DNA from: Xanthostigma xanthostigma
Taxonomy: Eukaryota; Arthropoda; Insecta; Raphidioptera; Raphidiidae
Assembly (NCBI GenBank): GCA_963575645.1
Contig: OY754464.1
Coordinates: 45,436,192 to 45,500,191 of the forward strand
Reading direction: 5' to 3'
DNA length: 64,000 bases
Shown: piece after piece, positions 20,186-32,089 of the stretch
Layout of the letters: each line of letters begins with the position of its first letter
How positions within the stretch are numbered: position 1 is the stretch's first letter
Program-made: the position numbers and the translations under genes
The notes under the pieces: model-generated
What the model saw: only the letters and a program-made list of their open reading frames with translations
Database searches by the model: none
What the model was told of the DNA's origin: nothing

Positions 20186-20767
20186 CTAGAGGTCCCGCCC
20201 GGTTTCACCCGGGTGCAAAAAAACGAATGGGAAGAAAGGGACATGAGTACGCACATTCATCTTAGTTTACCGAGATGAATGTATTTATACTTTTTTAAGT
20301 AATAAAATTTCTTTCAATACATATAATAAATATTTAATTTTAATTAGTCGTAATAATATTTTAAAAAATTGAAATGTAAGCCTTAGAAGAAAGCAATGTA
20401 GAAAATAAAAAAAATAAAAATATATTCGCCGACGTGGGGCTTGAACCCAAGACCCTGGCATTAAGAATCTTACACTCTACCGACTGAGCTATCCGACCTG
20501 TGACCGTCACGCGCTAATATTGCAATATTTAGTTAAGGCATTTCACCTGATAATATTTGTCCGACGGACTAATTTTGAGATACATCTTTCAACATTTTTC
20601 ATTGATGTTCCGCTCCAATTGGTCGTAGTGCGATATTATATAGCCTATAGCATTCCTCGATAAAAGGGCTATCCAAAAAAAAATATTTTTTTTCAATTCG
20701 AACCAGTAGTTTCTGAGATTAGCGCGTTCAAACAAACAAACTCTTCAGCTTTATATATTAGTATAGA
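20186..20767 (-). mobile_element. Helitron, non-autonomous, minus strand
   Basis: On the minus strand it begins TCTATACTAATATATAAAG (20767) and ends CTAG (20186). It is inserted between A and T as Helitrons do. A hairpin (cccgg...ccggg) stands about 10 nt before the CTAG end. It has no Rep/helicase. An internal tRNA-Lys-like segment lies at 20426-20498. Confidence 0.75.
20426..20498 (-). pseudogene. tRNA-Lys(CUU)-like pseudogene inside the Helitron
   Basis: On the minus strand the block has the D-arm stretch tagctcagtcggtagag, an anticodon loop ttcttaa (CTT), and a T arm with gggttcaagcccc. These match eukaryotic tRNA-Lys closely. The acceptor stem and the anticodon stem are poorly paired, so it is probably a captured tRNA or SINE head rather than a working gene. 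Confidence 0.65.
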
Positions 20768-21016
20768 TATATTTTTTCAGTTTTACCATTCCAACTATTG
20801 TTGGGACTGGAAGATCAAAATTCACTTTTCAAAATATTACAATATTTTTTTTTCGATTGAGGTCCCCCGAGTACAAAAACCATAGCCTTGGAAAAATGAT
20901 GATTGTCTTTTTGTTGTTTTTCTGTTTGTTAGTTTGTTTGTCTGTGAGTACGATACAGGTCAAAACGGTGATCGAACCAAATTTTAGTAAGATGTTTAAC
21001 ACGTAAATATGAATAC
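20768..21016. other. Spacer with dispersed-repeat fragment
   Basis: Around 20935-20995 (gtacgatacaggtcaaaacgg) is an inverted relative of repeats near 2100 and 25320. No gene. Confidence 0.4.
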
Positions 21017-21028
21017 TGAATAGCCCTA

Positions 21029-21476
21029 CTATCGAGCGGGTGGCGTAGTGGTGAGAGCACTAGACTCGCATTCGGGAGGTACCTAGTTCGAATTTGGGTG
21101 GGGGAAGATGTGGCGGGGAGTTTTTCCTGCTGCCTCTCGCCGAGAAACGGTAATTCCTGTACCGCCGTACCGGCCATCTTGTTGAGATTTTCCATGGTTT
21201 CCCTCAGTAATTCTACATAAATATCGAGATGTTTCCTTATCCAAGGCCACGGCCGATTACCTGTCAAGCTCCTATATGCTCAAAATTTGCCTACTTTATT
21301 CTAATGTCCTAAAATTCTTTCATTTGCCCATTGCTATTAAATAAGTGGAAGTTTAAAAATGTAGAAAATGACGGAAAATGTGATAGATGGAAAATAGTAG
21401 TGGTGCGAATGGCATCTGTTATGACATAAAGTCGGGAAACGGACGTTAAACGCATTTTTATTATTATTATTATTAT
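21029..21476 (+). mobile_element. tRNA-derived SINE
   Basis: The head has an A box (tggcgtagtgg, 21041-21051) and a B box (agttcgaattt, 21085-21095). The body includes ttttccatggtttccctcag, a block similar to one common in arthropod SINEs. The 3' part, cggacgttaaacgc, leads into an (ATT)n tail at 21455-21476. The tail appears to resume at 22285-22301, followed by tgaatagcccta. That 12-bp sequence also precedes the SINE (21017-21028), so it is the target duplication, with a LINE inserted in the tail. Confidence 0.8.
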
Positions 21477-22284
21477 AAGAAGGAAAAAATTCCGTGAAGA
21501 ATTCTGCATCCACAAGCACCCAAAACTTCAGGTTCGTCACCGTCCTACAAGGGATACTTGCAGAACAAGGTGCAACTATAACCGCGTCTCAAACCATGAA
21601 ATGAGCGATTACAGTGAGTTTGGGTCAGGCGCACGAAGTACACGGAGCGACCCGATAAACACGGCTTTTTGCATGCGATAGACTAGTGACTCAGCATTAC
21701 GATGACATGCCAGAATAGATTTTATATTTGCCAACAGTGACGATTTGGCTCCTCCAAGAACACCAATTATAAGAACAATTAATTTAACAGAATACTCTGG
21801 ATACTGCTTCCTGAGTTCAAAAAGAAGGTCTTGATATTTTGTCCGCTTCTCAGTCTCCTTCGCAGCTATGTTCGTTTCAGCAGGGGCTGAAAACTCGATT
21901 ACATACATAACTCGCGTGGTTTTATCAAGAAGAACTATATCAGGCTTTGTAGCTGAAAGTTGTCTGGTAGTACTGAATGAATAGTTCCAGAAAATCTTAC
22001 ACGATTCATTCTCGACAACAGACTCAATATCACCGAGAACATAAGGTAAAACAGGAATTTTATCACTTTCGTAATACTATCTCAAGTGGTAATATAACAT
22101 CCTTAGAGCAGCATTGTGACGATGAATGTAAGCACAACTTGCATAATGACTGCATGCCGACAGGAGATGCATGAGCGTCTCTGGATGCGCTCGACATGCT
22201 CTGCAAGAAGTATCTGTTACGCTCACATCCATGACTACTCGATGGTACACACTCTGTCTTGACACGCCAAAACAAATCCCTCAG
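21477..22284 (-). mobile_element. 5'-truncated Dong/R4-like LINE in the SINE tail
   Basis: The minus strand carries the 3' end of a LINE with a restriction-like endonuclease, followed by a 3' UTR of about 130 bp that abuts the (TAA)n repeat. Both ends lie in the same ATT microsatellite. Dong elements of the R4 clade are known to insert into TAA repeats, which fits. Confidence 0.7.
21609..22275 (-). pseudogene. C-terminal zinc finger and restriction-like endonuclease of an R2/R4-type LINE
   Basis: A single minus-strand frame is broken once, by TAG at about 22079-22077. Upstream of it is a CX2CX8HX4C finger (CRACRAHPETLMHLLSAC). Downstream comes KPDIVLLDKTTRVMYVIE, which fits the RPD-X12-14-D/E signature of REL endonucleases in R2, R4 and related clades. 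A basic block follows, then VLIIGVLGGAKSSL and a terminal helix. RT itself is lost. The stop suggests a dead copy, although little else is damaged. Confidence 0.8.
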
Positions 22285-22313
22285 TTTTATTATTATTATT
22301 ATGAATAGCCCTA

Positions 22314-22497
22314 ATGAAATATTGGTGCATGCGCACACGTCCAACGTCCGACGTTGTTTTTTTTCTATTATAATAGTGTACCTACTTGGAATATCTATTT
22401 ATTATTCTATTCATTTTTGCAATGTTTATTTAAAAAAAATGTCTGTGTGTTTGCGTGTAATCAGTTTTACTTTTGAAGTGTGTAGTGTAAAAAATAC
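22314..22497. other. Unassigned spacer
   Basis: Nothing specific seen. Confidence 0.4.
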
Positions 22498-23117
22498 TGT
22501 AACAAAACTGTTCTCGTCCGTGGTGAAAATTATTTATTTACAATAATAAATGTTTAACAATACAGTTAACCACACAAATGAAAGCGTACTTCTTTAACTT
22601 AACAGAAATAAAATAACAACAGTTCCAAATAATAAAAAAAAGACTAAGTAACAGAGAATATAGAGTCACTAAATTATGTACACAAAATATTTACAACACA
22701 CAAACACAGCAGAGTTTATCAGTACACTTATTCACACTTGTATATAAACTATATTCACACGACTATTTACAAAAAGTTATTAATGTAAAACCAGATTTAT
22801 ATAATTTCACTCAATGGTTTACGCACACAAAAGTTTATTTATCTTCACAGTATAACTGATTTATGTCGCAACGCCAGAGCACATAAGCAACTCACGAACA
22901 ACTAACCAACTGACTGACTGCGTTAGCGATCCGCTCGCATTTTATAGCTTCGATCCTGCGTGATCGAATCTTCTAGAAGACCCTTTCTTTACCTGCATTG
23001 AATTCTCAAGAAAATTCCAAGAAGGTCGGGTTTTTACTTGGCTACCTGTTTTTCATTGTTGTTGTTACTAGAAGATTCTACAGAACCCATAGTCGTCCCA
23101 ACAGGGGGCACGCAACG
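22498..23117 (-). repeat. Solo LTR, copy 1 of a second LTR family
   Basis: Related throughout to 59220-59864 (same strand) and to 63453-64000 (opposite strand). On the minus strand it starts near gttgcgtgccccctgttgg, contains gctataaaatgcgagcgg as a TATA box (about 22948-22931), and ends in cagttttgttaca. Flanks atac and ttac may be a mutated 4-bp duplication. No internal region adjoins, so it is a solo LTR. Confidence 0.75.
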
Positions 23118-23742
23118 TTACAGTCTTCTTTTTTAACAGCATAATTTTGGTAAAAGATTTTTTTTTGAACCAGTTCTTTTTCGGCAATAATTACTACACA
23201 ACAATAACAGTTTTGTCGTGCATTCTCGAGCCTTCAGGACAAGCAAAATAAGGAAACAGCTGGCAACACTGTACCGTAGCTATCATTTATTTATATGCCG
23301 CATGGATTGCGAGGCTCAGTCACGTGTATAATGTTTTCCTTGATATACTGTAATAGTCTGGGCGTACACCTTTAAATATCCGTATAGGCCACTATACAGA
23401 AACTGAGTTAAAATATGTTGCTCGTAACTTCCTTTCTTTTTATATTCTTACCATCATAACAACAACACATAAAGGTAATATTCCACCAACTGTTTTTTTC
23501 ACACACCTATATTTTTAAATGACTTACAGAAAAAAAGAGACTGTGTACCTACTTTACACTACACACTTCACTAAGTAAAACTGGTGTCACACACATACCA
23601 ATACTATTTTAAATGTTCTTGCAAAAATGAAGACAATAAATAGTTTTGACAAGTATAGGTACCACTGTAATAGCAATCTCTTCTGCACCTGATGACCCGA
23701 TTTCCTCAAAAATAATAGGACTCTCTAAAGGGTATAGCACTA
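23118..23742. other. Unassigned DNA
   Basis: AT-rich without a recognisable gene or repeat boundary. Confidence 0.4.
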
Positions 23743-25284
23743 TAGCCGGATAGATATGGCGAGTTGGCCCCCAAATGGCAACCTATATCGAAACTTATGT
23801 TTAAATATCTACTTGATGTATGAACTCTTTTTATATATGTGTTACCCCCGCACTCCCCTTTGACCTTGAGTTATAGAGCAAAAACCAGCCTACCTACGAC
23901 TATCGTTCAAAGACACATATCTCGAAAACTAATTGAGCTAAAAAGGTAAAACCAACGCCAGCATTTAGGTAACCTTTAAGAGCACATTTTATATTTTTTT
24001 TGGATTTTTACGAATAATTACACACAAAATTAAAAAATAAATAAAAATATAATTTTCAATTTTTCAGTGTTCTCTGTGACTTACAATCACTGAAATAATA
24101 TATATTGTGGCACTTGATATGCACTACTACACATACAAATTGCATTAGAAAAAAGTTGGTGCAACACTTCGAAAAAAAATTTTTTTGACGCGCATCACAT
24201 CATATAAGGATACAAACTTGACATAGTACACACATATATAAATATTTTATTAATTAAAATTATTGTTAGAATGGATTGAATGAAAATATAAACAATTTTC
24301 AGGAAAATATTGATTTCATACGGCGCGGCGCCGGGAATTATACGAGCGACAGCGAGTTCGAACTTAACGTACTTAAGAGTTAAGACTTTATTTATTTACA
24401 CCACCATGGCATCATTTTCTGTCGGAAGTAGCTATTATTTATTATTTGTAGCTATTATTTTATTTTGTTATCTATAATAATTTTAGATAATATGTGTAAA
24501 AAATAAGGCTCTTCGTAAGGTTACTGGTTATAAAAAAGTTATCAAAACTGACAAAGACGCTAATTTGTTTAATTAATTTAATGAAATTATGACGTGGTGG
24601 TGTAAACACATAAACAGTCTTAACTCTTAAGCACGTTAATAACAAGCAGTGCAATAACAAATACGAACTCGCTGTCGCTCGTATAATTCCCGGCACCGCG
24701 CCGTATGAAATCAATATTTTCCTGAAAATTGTTTATATTTTCATTCAATCCATTCTAACAATAATTTTAATTAATAAAATATTTATATATGTGTGTACTA
24801 TGTCAAGTTTGTATCCTTATATTATGATGTGATGCGCGTCAAAAAAATTTTTTTTCGAAGTGTTGCACCAACTTTTTTCTAATGCAATTTGTATGTGTAG
24901 TAGTGCATATCAAGTGCCACAATATATATTATTTCAGTGATTGTAAGTCACAGAGAACGCTGAAAAATTGAAAATTATATTTTTATTTATTTTTTAATTT
25001 TGTGTGTAATTATTCGTAAAAATCCAAAAAAAATATAAAATGTGCTCTTAAAGGTTACCTAAATGCTCGCGTTGGTTTTACCTCTATAGCTCAATTAGTT
25101 TTCGAGATATGTGTCTTTGAACGATAGTCGCAGGTAGGCTGGTTTTTGCTCTATAACTCAAGGTCAAAGGGGAGTGCGGGGGTAACACATATATAAAAAG
25201 AGTTCGTACATCAAGTAGATATTTAAACATAAGTTTCGATATAGGTTGCCATTTGGGGGCCAACTCGCCATATCTATCCGGCTA
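23743..25284. mobile_element. Long foldback element (arms over 600 bp)
   Basis: Arms 23743-24360 and 24664-25284 are reverse complements with few differences. The inverted match continues inward at lower identity to about 24405 and 24597 (aagagttaagact block). Ends are tagccggatag and ctatccggcta with TA on both sides. The left flank also contains a 7-bp-shifted repeat of gggtatagc. The 80-codon frame at 24472-24714 crosses the centre and has no domain. No transposase. Confidence 0.75.
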
Positions 25285-25409
25285 TACCCTTTGCATGATA
25301 GATCGATCCGATCAACCGTTTGATCTGTATCGTGCTTACAGACAAACTAACAAACAGACGCAGACGAACAGATTTTTTTCAAAAATATATTTTTAATAAT
25401 ATATTATTA
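25285..25409. repeat. Dispersed repeat fragment
   Basis: The block ccgtttgatctgtatcgtgc resembles 2108-2130. Length about 100 bp. Confidence 0.4.
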
Positions 25410-26047
25410 CTAGCGGACCCGGCGAACTTCGTACCGCCTAACAGTATAATATATATATATATAGCGGCCCTGTACGTGCTTCGCTACGTATAAAGTGAAA
25501 TAATAAAACAATTTAATTGGAACATCTATCTATCTATTTTATTTATTTTAAAATATACATGGACGTATATGTGTGTATGTCGAGCACTCCGGCTGCGCCG
25601 TCGTGCCCGGTGCAAAAGAACGAATGGGGAAGGAAGAAAAAAAATTTAGGGATGAAAAATAGATGTTGGCGAAGTGACACCTGTAGACATCTGGCGGGGA
25701 TAACTAATTAAATGACGATTGATCAGTTTTCGACCGGAGAGGAAAAATGATTAAATTACTAAAATGGCTATTAAAAAATAAGGGTTGATCGTAGAAGGGT
25801 GAAAATTGAGGATTGTATGTATTTTTGTATGTTGTATCATAAAAAAATAGAAATTAAAAATTTTGTCTAAAAAATAAAAAAAAAAATTTAGGGGTGGACT
25901 ACCCCTAACATTTAGGGGGATGAAAAATAGATGTTGGTCGATTTTCATAGATACCGGATAAGCACAAAAAATTTCATCAAAATCGGTCAAGCCGTTTCGG
26001 AGGAGTATGGCAACGAAAACTGTGACACGAGAATTTTATATATTAGA
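25410..26047 (-). mobile_element. Helitron, non-autonomous, minus strand
   Basis: The minus strand starts TCTAATATATAAAATTCTCG (26047) after A and ends CTAG (25410) before T. A hairpin (ggcg...cgcc) precedes the CTAG end. The 5' region includes catactcctccgaaacggc, a phrase repeated in many insect Helitron-like elements. A block tcgagcactccggctgcgcc (25580-25600) recurs at 44528. No Rep/helicase. Confidence 0.7.
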
Positions 26048-26232
26048 TTATATTCACGTTATGAATTAGGCCAAAGAAAATCTAGTTTTATGTGAAATTA
26101 AAACTACATGTTTGTTTTAAACAGTTATGTATAGACTTTCACATCTTTGATGGCTTGATTTTTGGTTCTAAATAATAAAAAATACAAACATTGAGTTTTA
26201 CTGTATCGAATGTACTACCACGAAACTACATA
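26048..26232. other. Unassigned spacer
   Basis: Nothing specific seen. Confidence 0.4.
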
Positions 26233-27067
26233 TAGACCAGTGCAGTTAGCCTAAAATCAAGTGAAAAAGGGACAAAATTAATAACAGAAAATGAATGATG
26301 AGGAAGGGAAGAAACTGCCGTCAGAAATACAGAAACCAAAAATTCAAATGCGTAAAAGGCCGGAGGGATGTGGGGGGCGCGTTTTAGGGGTCAAACGCGG
26401 TTTTTCGTTATTTGAACAATATTGTCAAAATTTGGAAATTATATATGAAAATGAACAGTTAAAATCATTCATAAAAGGGGAATTCAATGTTACATTAACA
26501 AATGTAATACACCACCTGAAAGTAGACATTTTAACGAAGAAAACCCCATAGTAATATTTTTGAAAATCTGAAATTTTTACATTACTTTTTTAGGTTGAAT
26601 TATTTAGGGGTAATTTTTCGGTTTTTTGTTAATATTACATTGGCAAATTAATTTTTTTTATTCGAAAAAAATACAGCTTATTAAGGACATAGAAAGGTAA
26701 GTCTCCTGAAAATTTCATGAAAAAAAAATCATTTTTGCAGGAGAAAAAAATTAAAAACGAAAAACACGGTTTTTTCGATATTTCTCTGAATCTTTAAGAT
26801 TATGTGAAAAAATTATATTCATAAAAGTTGTAGATCCTTTTAATACCTACAACATTGCCATGCAATATTTTTCGATTGGAAGTCAATTTTCGCCGGAAAT
26901 AACGAAAAACCGCGTTTGACCCCTAAAACGCGCCCCCCACATCCCTCCGGCCTTTTACGCATTTGAATTTTTGGTTTCTGTATTTCTGACGGCAGTTTCT
27001 TCCCTTCCTCATCATTCGTTTTCTGTTATTAATTTTGTCCTTGTCAAAAGCTAACTGCACTGGTCTA
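26233..27067. mobile_element. Foldback element with TAGACCAGTG ends
   Basis: Ends are tagaccagtgcagttagc and its complement, with ATA on both sides. Inverted arms extend to about 26412 and 26896, including a GC-richer block (ggccggagggatgtgggggg). The 86-codon frame at 26291-26551 mostly reads through the left arm and is not a gene. Confidence 0.65.
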
Positions 27068-27433
27068 ATACACTTTATCATGAAAATGAAATCTATTACG
27101 TATTGCTTTTCAAACATTTTCCAATAAATATTGTCTGGTTAAAGCAATAGATCACAGATCAATGCGAAATTCTACAAGTTGAGTGTTCAAAGTAGTACGG
27201 CAAAAGCACACTGCAAAGCGCACATGCATAAATCAACCAATTACACCCTTGAGACTGTTCGGATGCAGTACATGTAATATTATTACATAACTGCAAATGT
27301 GTTTACAGGTTTGGTCGCAGGATTTTTGTTCAAGACGTATCTTTTCACACCAGACATCGGTATCTCATTTTGACCGAAAGTTGAAATTAATGTGCATTTA
27401 CAACACACGGAACACAGATGTGAGAGAGACGTG
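27068..27433. other. Unassigned DNA
   Basis: No gene or clear repeat. Confidence 0.4.
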
Positions 27434-27530
27434 CTGGGTTGCAGAAAGCAAATCTTATATTAATAGTTTTTTGCATGCAGAACAATCTAATATCGTGTAG
27501 TCACACTCTCTCTAATGTAGAACAATAATG
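27434..27530. mobile_element. Fragment of the ctgggttgcagaaag MITE family
   Basis: Begins ctgggttgcagaaagc and contains the caatctaatatcgt block. The right part is missing. It adjoins the split copy that follows. Confidence 0.5.
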
Positions 27531-27608
27531 CTGAGTTGCAGAAAGTGTTGTCAGAAAATATGATGATAAAAAAAGCATTTAGAATTTCAATTTGATCCTG
27601 CTTGAAAC

Positions 27609-28225
27609 TAGTGATGTGGGGAAATTTTTCCAAAATGGAAAATTTTCTATTATGTTTTTCCGAAACATTTTAAATGTCAAAAAGGTAATTTTTAGTAAAT
27701 TTTTTGTAGGAAATATCTGAACTTTCCATATTTTCTGTTATTAATCAATTTCTGTACCATTTAAACAAAAACTACAGGTTATAATTCCAACTTTTTAATC
27801 CACATGAATAAAACAAAGTTCGATTCTGTTTTACTTAAGATTAGTCATATTGTTTAACTTAATAAAGGAGCACTCACAGAAAATAAATCATCTATTTCTC
27901 TTGTTATTTGATAAACAAAGTAATGAGGTAGTGGCAGAGGCCAGAAGATGGCATTACTGTACTGGCTATTGCAGTTATAAAGAGAATTCCCCTCATATAA
28001 ACAGCACTAGATTATTGTTTTTTTTTTTTTTTTTTTGTGGAAGGAAAAACTCAAAAGAGCATAAAATCCAGAGTTGATGAAAATACTCCAGTTTTGTTTA
28101 CTCATAACCTGTAAACGAGAGTTTAATTCTACAATACCTTATTAATTTAGTGGTTTAAAAAATTTTCCGAAAAATTTTCCAGAAAATTTTTCGTTACAAA
28201 ATTTTCCGGAAAACCCACAACTCTA
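27609..28225. mobile_element. hAT-like element
   Basis: Ends are tagtgatgtggggaaa and an imperfect complement (cccacaactcta). The interior is rich in ggaaaattttcc motifs. The left flank is CTTGAAAC. The right flank, once the following TTA insertion is removed, is CTTAAGC, which would be a decayed 8-bp duplication. The frame 27850-28077 looks accidental. Confidence 0.55.
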
Positions 28226-29216
28226 CTTATAGTCCAAGAACGATCTTCGTGAAATACATAAAATCTCAAACGGCTAAAAATTTCAGTGATCGTTCTTGGG
28301 GTTACAAGAAACTATTCTGACTATGAAAAAGTGTGCTCCGATTTGCAGTTAGGGTAGAAACCGCCCCTTTAAATTTTGTTTTCTAATTATCTCACAAACT
28401 ATGAGATATATGAAAAAAGGTTTCGACAAAAAGTTGTAGATTTTTATATTTGCTACGAAAAAGTGCTCTGCCCTCTTACCCCTATCTGCAATAGTTTACC
28501 CATAAATCGCCCCTGAAGGTAAAAAAATTGAAAATCATTATTTTTCTCGGCTGATTCGGGTTTTTTGTGACATTTTGAGAAGAAATTATTCTTGGTATTT
28601 TCTTCGAAAAACGATTATTTTAGAAATTACAAAAAAACGGATATTACCCCCTTTGCACAATAGTGTAATCTAATTGTCGTGAATTATTATAAAGAAATCG
28701 TATCCATGATTTTAAAATGTAAAACAAACTTAAAATAAACGTTACCATAACTATAATTCAAAATCAAACTTGAGAATTCAAAAAATTTGAATTATATTTT
28801 TACATTTATTTTAGAAATTTATTTGTATCGTTGTTTACGTGGCGTGTTTCTACGGTTTTTTAAACAAAATTTTTGAAATGGCCTATGAAGTCACAGAAAT
28901 GCCGCGCAAAAAAGACACGTTTCAATAATAATCAAAACATCTTGCCCAAAAAGTATATTTTTTTTTAATTTCAATAAGAATGTTTTATTGAATGATTCCA
29001 TGTGTTTGATAATTTTTAATATGATAATTATTGATTTTAAAATTATTTTCAAAAATTGTGCATATTATGTTATGAATACTAACATTCGAATTTTTATTAT
29101 TTTTTATTTATTGTTAAAAATTAAACTTGTTACCATGTTTTTTGTCTTATATTAATTGCTATGGTTAGTAATTAATGTTGATTTTCATAATTATTGTTTT
29201 TAATTTTCTGCATGTA

Positions 29217-29330
29217 CTTGAAAAAGTCTAAATCTATAGACGTCTATAGACTTAGAGTTTTTCAAGTGTGTACTTGAAAATGTCTAAATCTATAGACGTC
29301 TATAGACTTAGTTTTTCAAGTACATACAGA
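29217..29330. repeat. Two adjacent palindromes
   Basis: Two near-copies of a palindrome of about 50 bp centred on tctatagacgtctataga stand side by side. A further palindrome with the same centre is at 31160-31261. The half gtctaaatc(g/t)atagac precedes gaaacgtc at 30213-30233, resembling a hammerhead stem II and core. Confidence 0.7.
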
Positions 29331-29420
29331 AAATTAAAAACAATAATTATTAAAATCAACATTAAGACAAAAAACATGGTAACAAGTTTATGTTGACTAT
29401 ACATTTTTAACAATAAATAA

Positions 29421-32089
29421 TAGTCCAAGAACGATCTTCGTGAAATACCTAAAATCTCAAACGGCTAAAAATTTCAGGGATCGTTCTTGGGGTTACAAGA
29501 AACTATTCTGACTATGAAAAAGTGTGCTCCGATTTGCAGTTAGGGTAGAAACCGCCCCTTTAAATTTTGTTTTCTAATTATCTCACAAACTATGAGATAT
29601 ATGAAAAAAGGTTTCGACAAAAAGTTGTAGATTTTTATATTTGCTACGAAAAAGTGCTCCGCCCTCTTACCCCTATCTGCAATAGTTTACCCATAAATCG
29701 CCCCTAAAGGTAAAAAAATTGAAAATCATTATTTTTCTTGACTGATTCGGGTTTTTGTGACATTTTGAGAAGAAATTATTCTTGGTATTTTCTTCGAAAA
29801 ATGATTATTTTAGAAATTACAAAAAAACGAATATTACCCCCTTTGCACAATAGTGTAATCTAATTGTCGTGAATTATTATAAAGAAATCGTATCCATGAT
29901 TTTAAAACGTAAAACAAACTTAAAATAAACGTTACCATAACTATAATTCAAAATCAAACTTGACAATTCAAACAATTTGAATTATATTTTTACATTTATT
30001 TTAGAAATCTATTTGTACCGTTGTTTACGTGGCGTGTTTCTATGATTTTTTAAACAAAATTGTTGACATGGCCTGATAACTTTTAATATGAGAATAATAA
30101 TTTTATATTTTTTCAAAAAGATTGCAAATGAAATTGCATAACATCCGAATTTTAATATTGATTTTCATAATTATTATTGTTTTTAATTTTCTGTATGTAC
30201 TACCTACTTAAAAAAGTCTAAATCGATAGACGAAACGTCTTATATTAAATAAATCTAATATTTTTGACCACAGTACTGATAATTTTCCTGTTATTATCAA
30301 AAATTTAAAAAAAATGTTTTTCTACCAGTTATAATTAAATGAAATACGATTTTTATGAGATATATGAAAAAAGGTTTCGACAAAAAATTGTAGATTTTTA
30401 TATTTGCTTTAAGAAAGTACTCCACCCTCTTACCCCTATCTACAATAGTTTACCCGTAAACCGCCCCTAAATGTGAAAAAAATGGAAATCATTTGTTTTT
30501 TCGGCAGATTCGGGTTTTTTGTGACATTTTAAGAAGAAAATAGTCCGCGTTTTCTTCGAAAAATGGATATTATAGAAATTACAAAAAGACGGTATCTACC
30601 CCTTTTGCACGATACTGGAGTCTAATTGTCGTGAATTATTGACAAGAATTCGTATCCATGATTTTAAAATGTGGAATAGACTTAATAAAAGCGTTACCAC
30701 GACTATTTAAATTCAAATCTGAGAGTTCAAAAAATTTTAATTATATTTGGTTTTTCACATTATTTTTAGAAATTTATTTATACCGTTGCTTACGTGGCGT
30801 GTTTCTATGGTTTTTTAAACAAAATTATTGAAATGGCCTATGAAGTCACAGAAATGCCGCGCAAAAGAGACACGTTTCAATAATAATCAAAACATCTTGC
30901 CCAAAAAGAATATTTTTTTTTTAATTCAATAAGAATATTTTATTGAATGATTTCATGTGTTTGATAATTTTTAATATGATAATTATTGATTTTAAAATTA
31001 TTTTCAAAAATTGTGCATATAATAGGTTCCTATATTATGTTATGAAATTGTGCTAACATTCGAATTTTTATTATTTTTTATTTATTGTTAAAAATTTATA
31101 GTCAACATAAACTTGTTACCATGTTTTTTGTCTTATGTTAATTGCTACGGTTAGTAATTAATATTGACTTTGATTTTCAAACCTACTTGAAAAACTCTAA
31201 ATCTATAGACGTCTATAGATTTAGACTTTTTCAAGTAGGTTTGAAAATCAAAGTCAATATTTTTGTCGAAACGTTAGCAATAAAAGAAAAGAATTATACC
31301 TATGTGTCCGCATTCCCGTTATTCATAATTATTGAAAATAATAATAATTATGTTGCGACATAATAATAATTATTTAGGATTCTTCTCTTGAAAAAAATAA
31401 GAATATTTGTATGATCTTGTGACATAAAAATATTATGTAAGGGCATAATTTTATTATTTTTCGTCAGGATATTTTAAGTTAAAAAAATATTTTCAAAAAA
31501 AAAATTCTGTAATTGAAACGGGGTGCCATATCGCCTAACTTATATTAATTGCTATGGTTAGTAATTAATGTTGATTTTAATAATTATTGTTTTTAATTTT
31601 GACAGCTGACGATGATATAGTGGGACAAGCTCCGACAATCGCGCTATCTCTCTCACTACAGTATCGTGCAAAGGGGTATCGTTTTTCTGTAATTTCTATA
31701 ATGTTCATTTTTCGAAGAAAACGCAAAGACTATTTTCTTCTTAAAACGTCACAAAAAACACGAATCTGCCAAAAAAACAAATGATGTCCATTTTTTTCAC
31801 ATTTAGGGGCGGTTTACGGGTAAACTATTGTAGATAGGGGTAAGAGGGTGGAGTACTTTTTTATAGCAAATATAAAAATCTACAATTTTTTGTCGAAACA
31901 TTTTTTCATATATCTTATAGTTTGTGAGATAATTAGAAAACAAAATTTAAAGGGGCGGTTTCTACCCTAACTGCAAATCGGAGCACACTTTTTCATAGTC
32001 AGAATAGTTTCTTGTAACCCCAAGAACGATCACTGAAATTTTTAGCCGTTTGAGATTTTAGGTATTTCACGAAGATCGTTCTTGGACTA
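29421..32089. mobile_element. Inner foldback of the TAGTCCAAG family
   Basis: Same ends as the outer copy, flanked by TAA (29418-29420 and 32090-32092). Arms are about 29421-30100 and 31560-32089. The interior also holds a partial direct copy (about 30350-31000). Its sequence near 31035-31100 preserves, in reverse, an uninterrupted version of the site where it inserted in the outer copy. The 31587-31784 frame is an arm shadow. Confidence 0.75.
31160..31261. repeat. 102-bp palindrome without a loop
   Basis: Arms 31160-31210 and 31211-31261 match at 50 of 51 positions, with the centre at agac|gtct. It is followed within 5 bases by gtcgaaacgtt, again reminiscent of Penelope-like hammerhead ends. 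Confidence 0.75.

Noticed and set aside
20426-20498. Functional tRNA-Lys gene
   Set aside because: The acceptor and anticodon stems are mostly unpaired and it lies inside a Helitron.
26291-26551. An 86-codon protein gene at 26291
   Set aside because: The first half is the left arm of the 26233-27067 inverted repeat, and the mirrored arm carries the same sequence.
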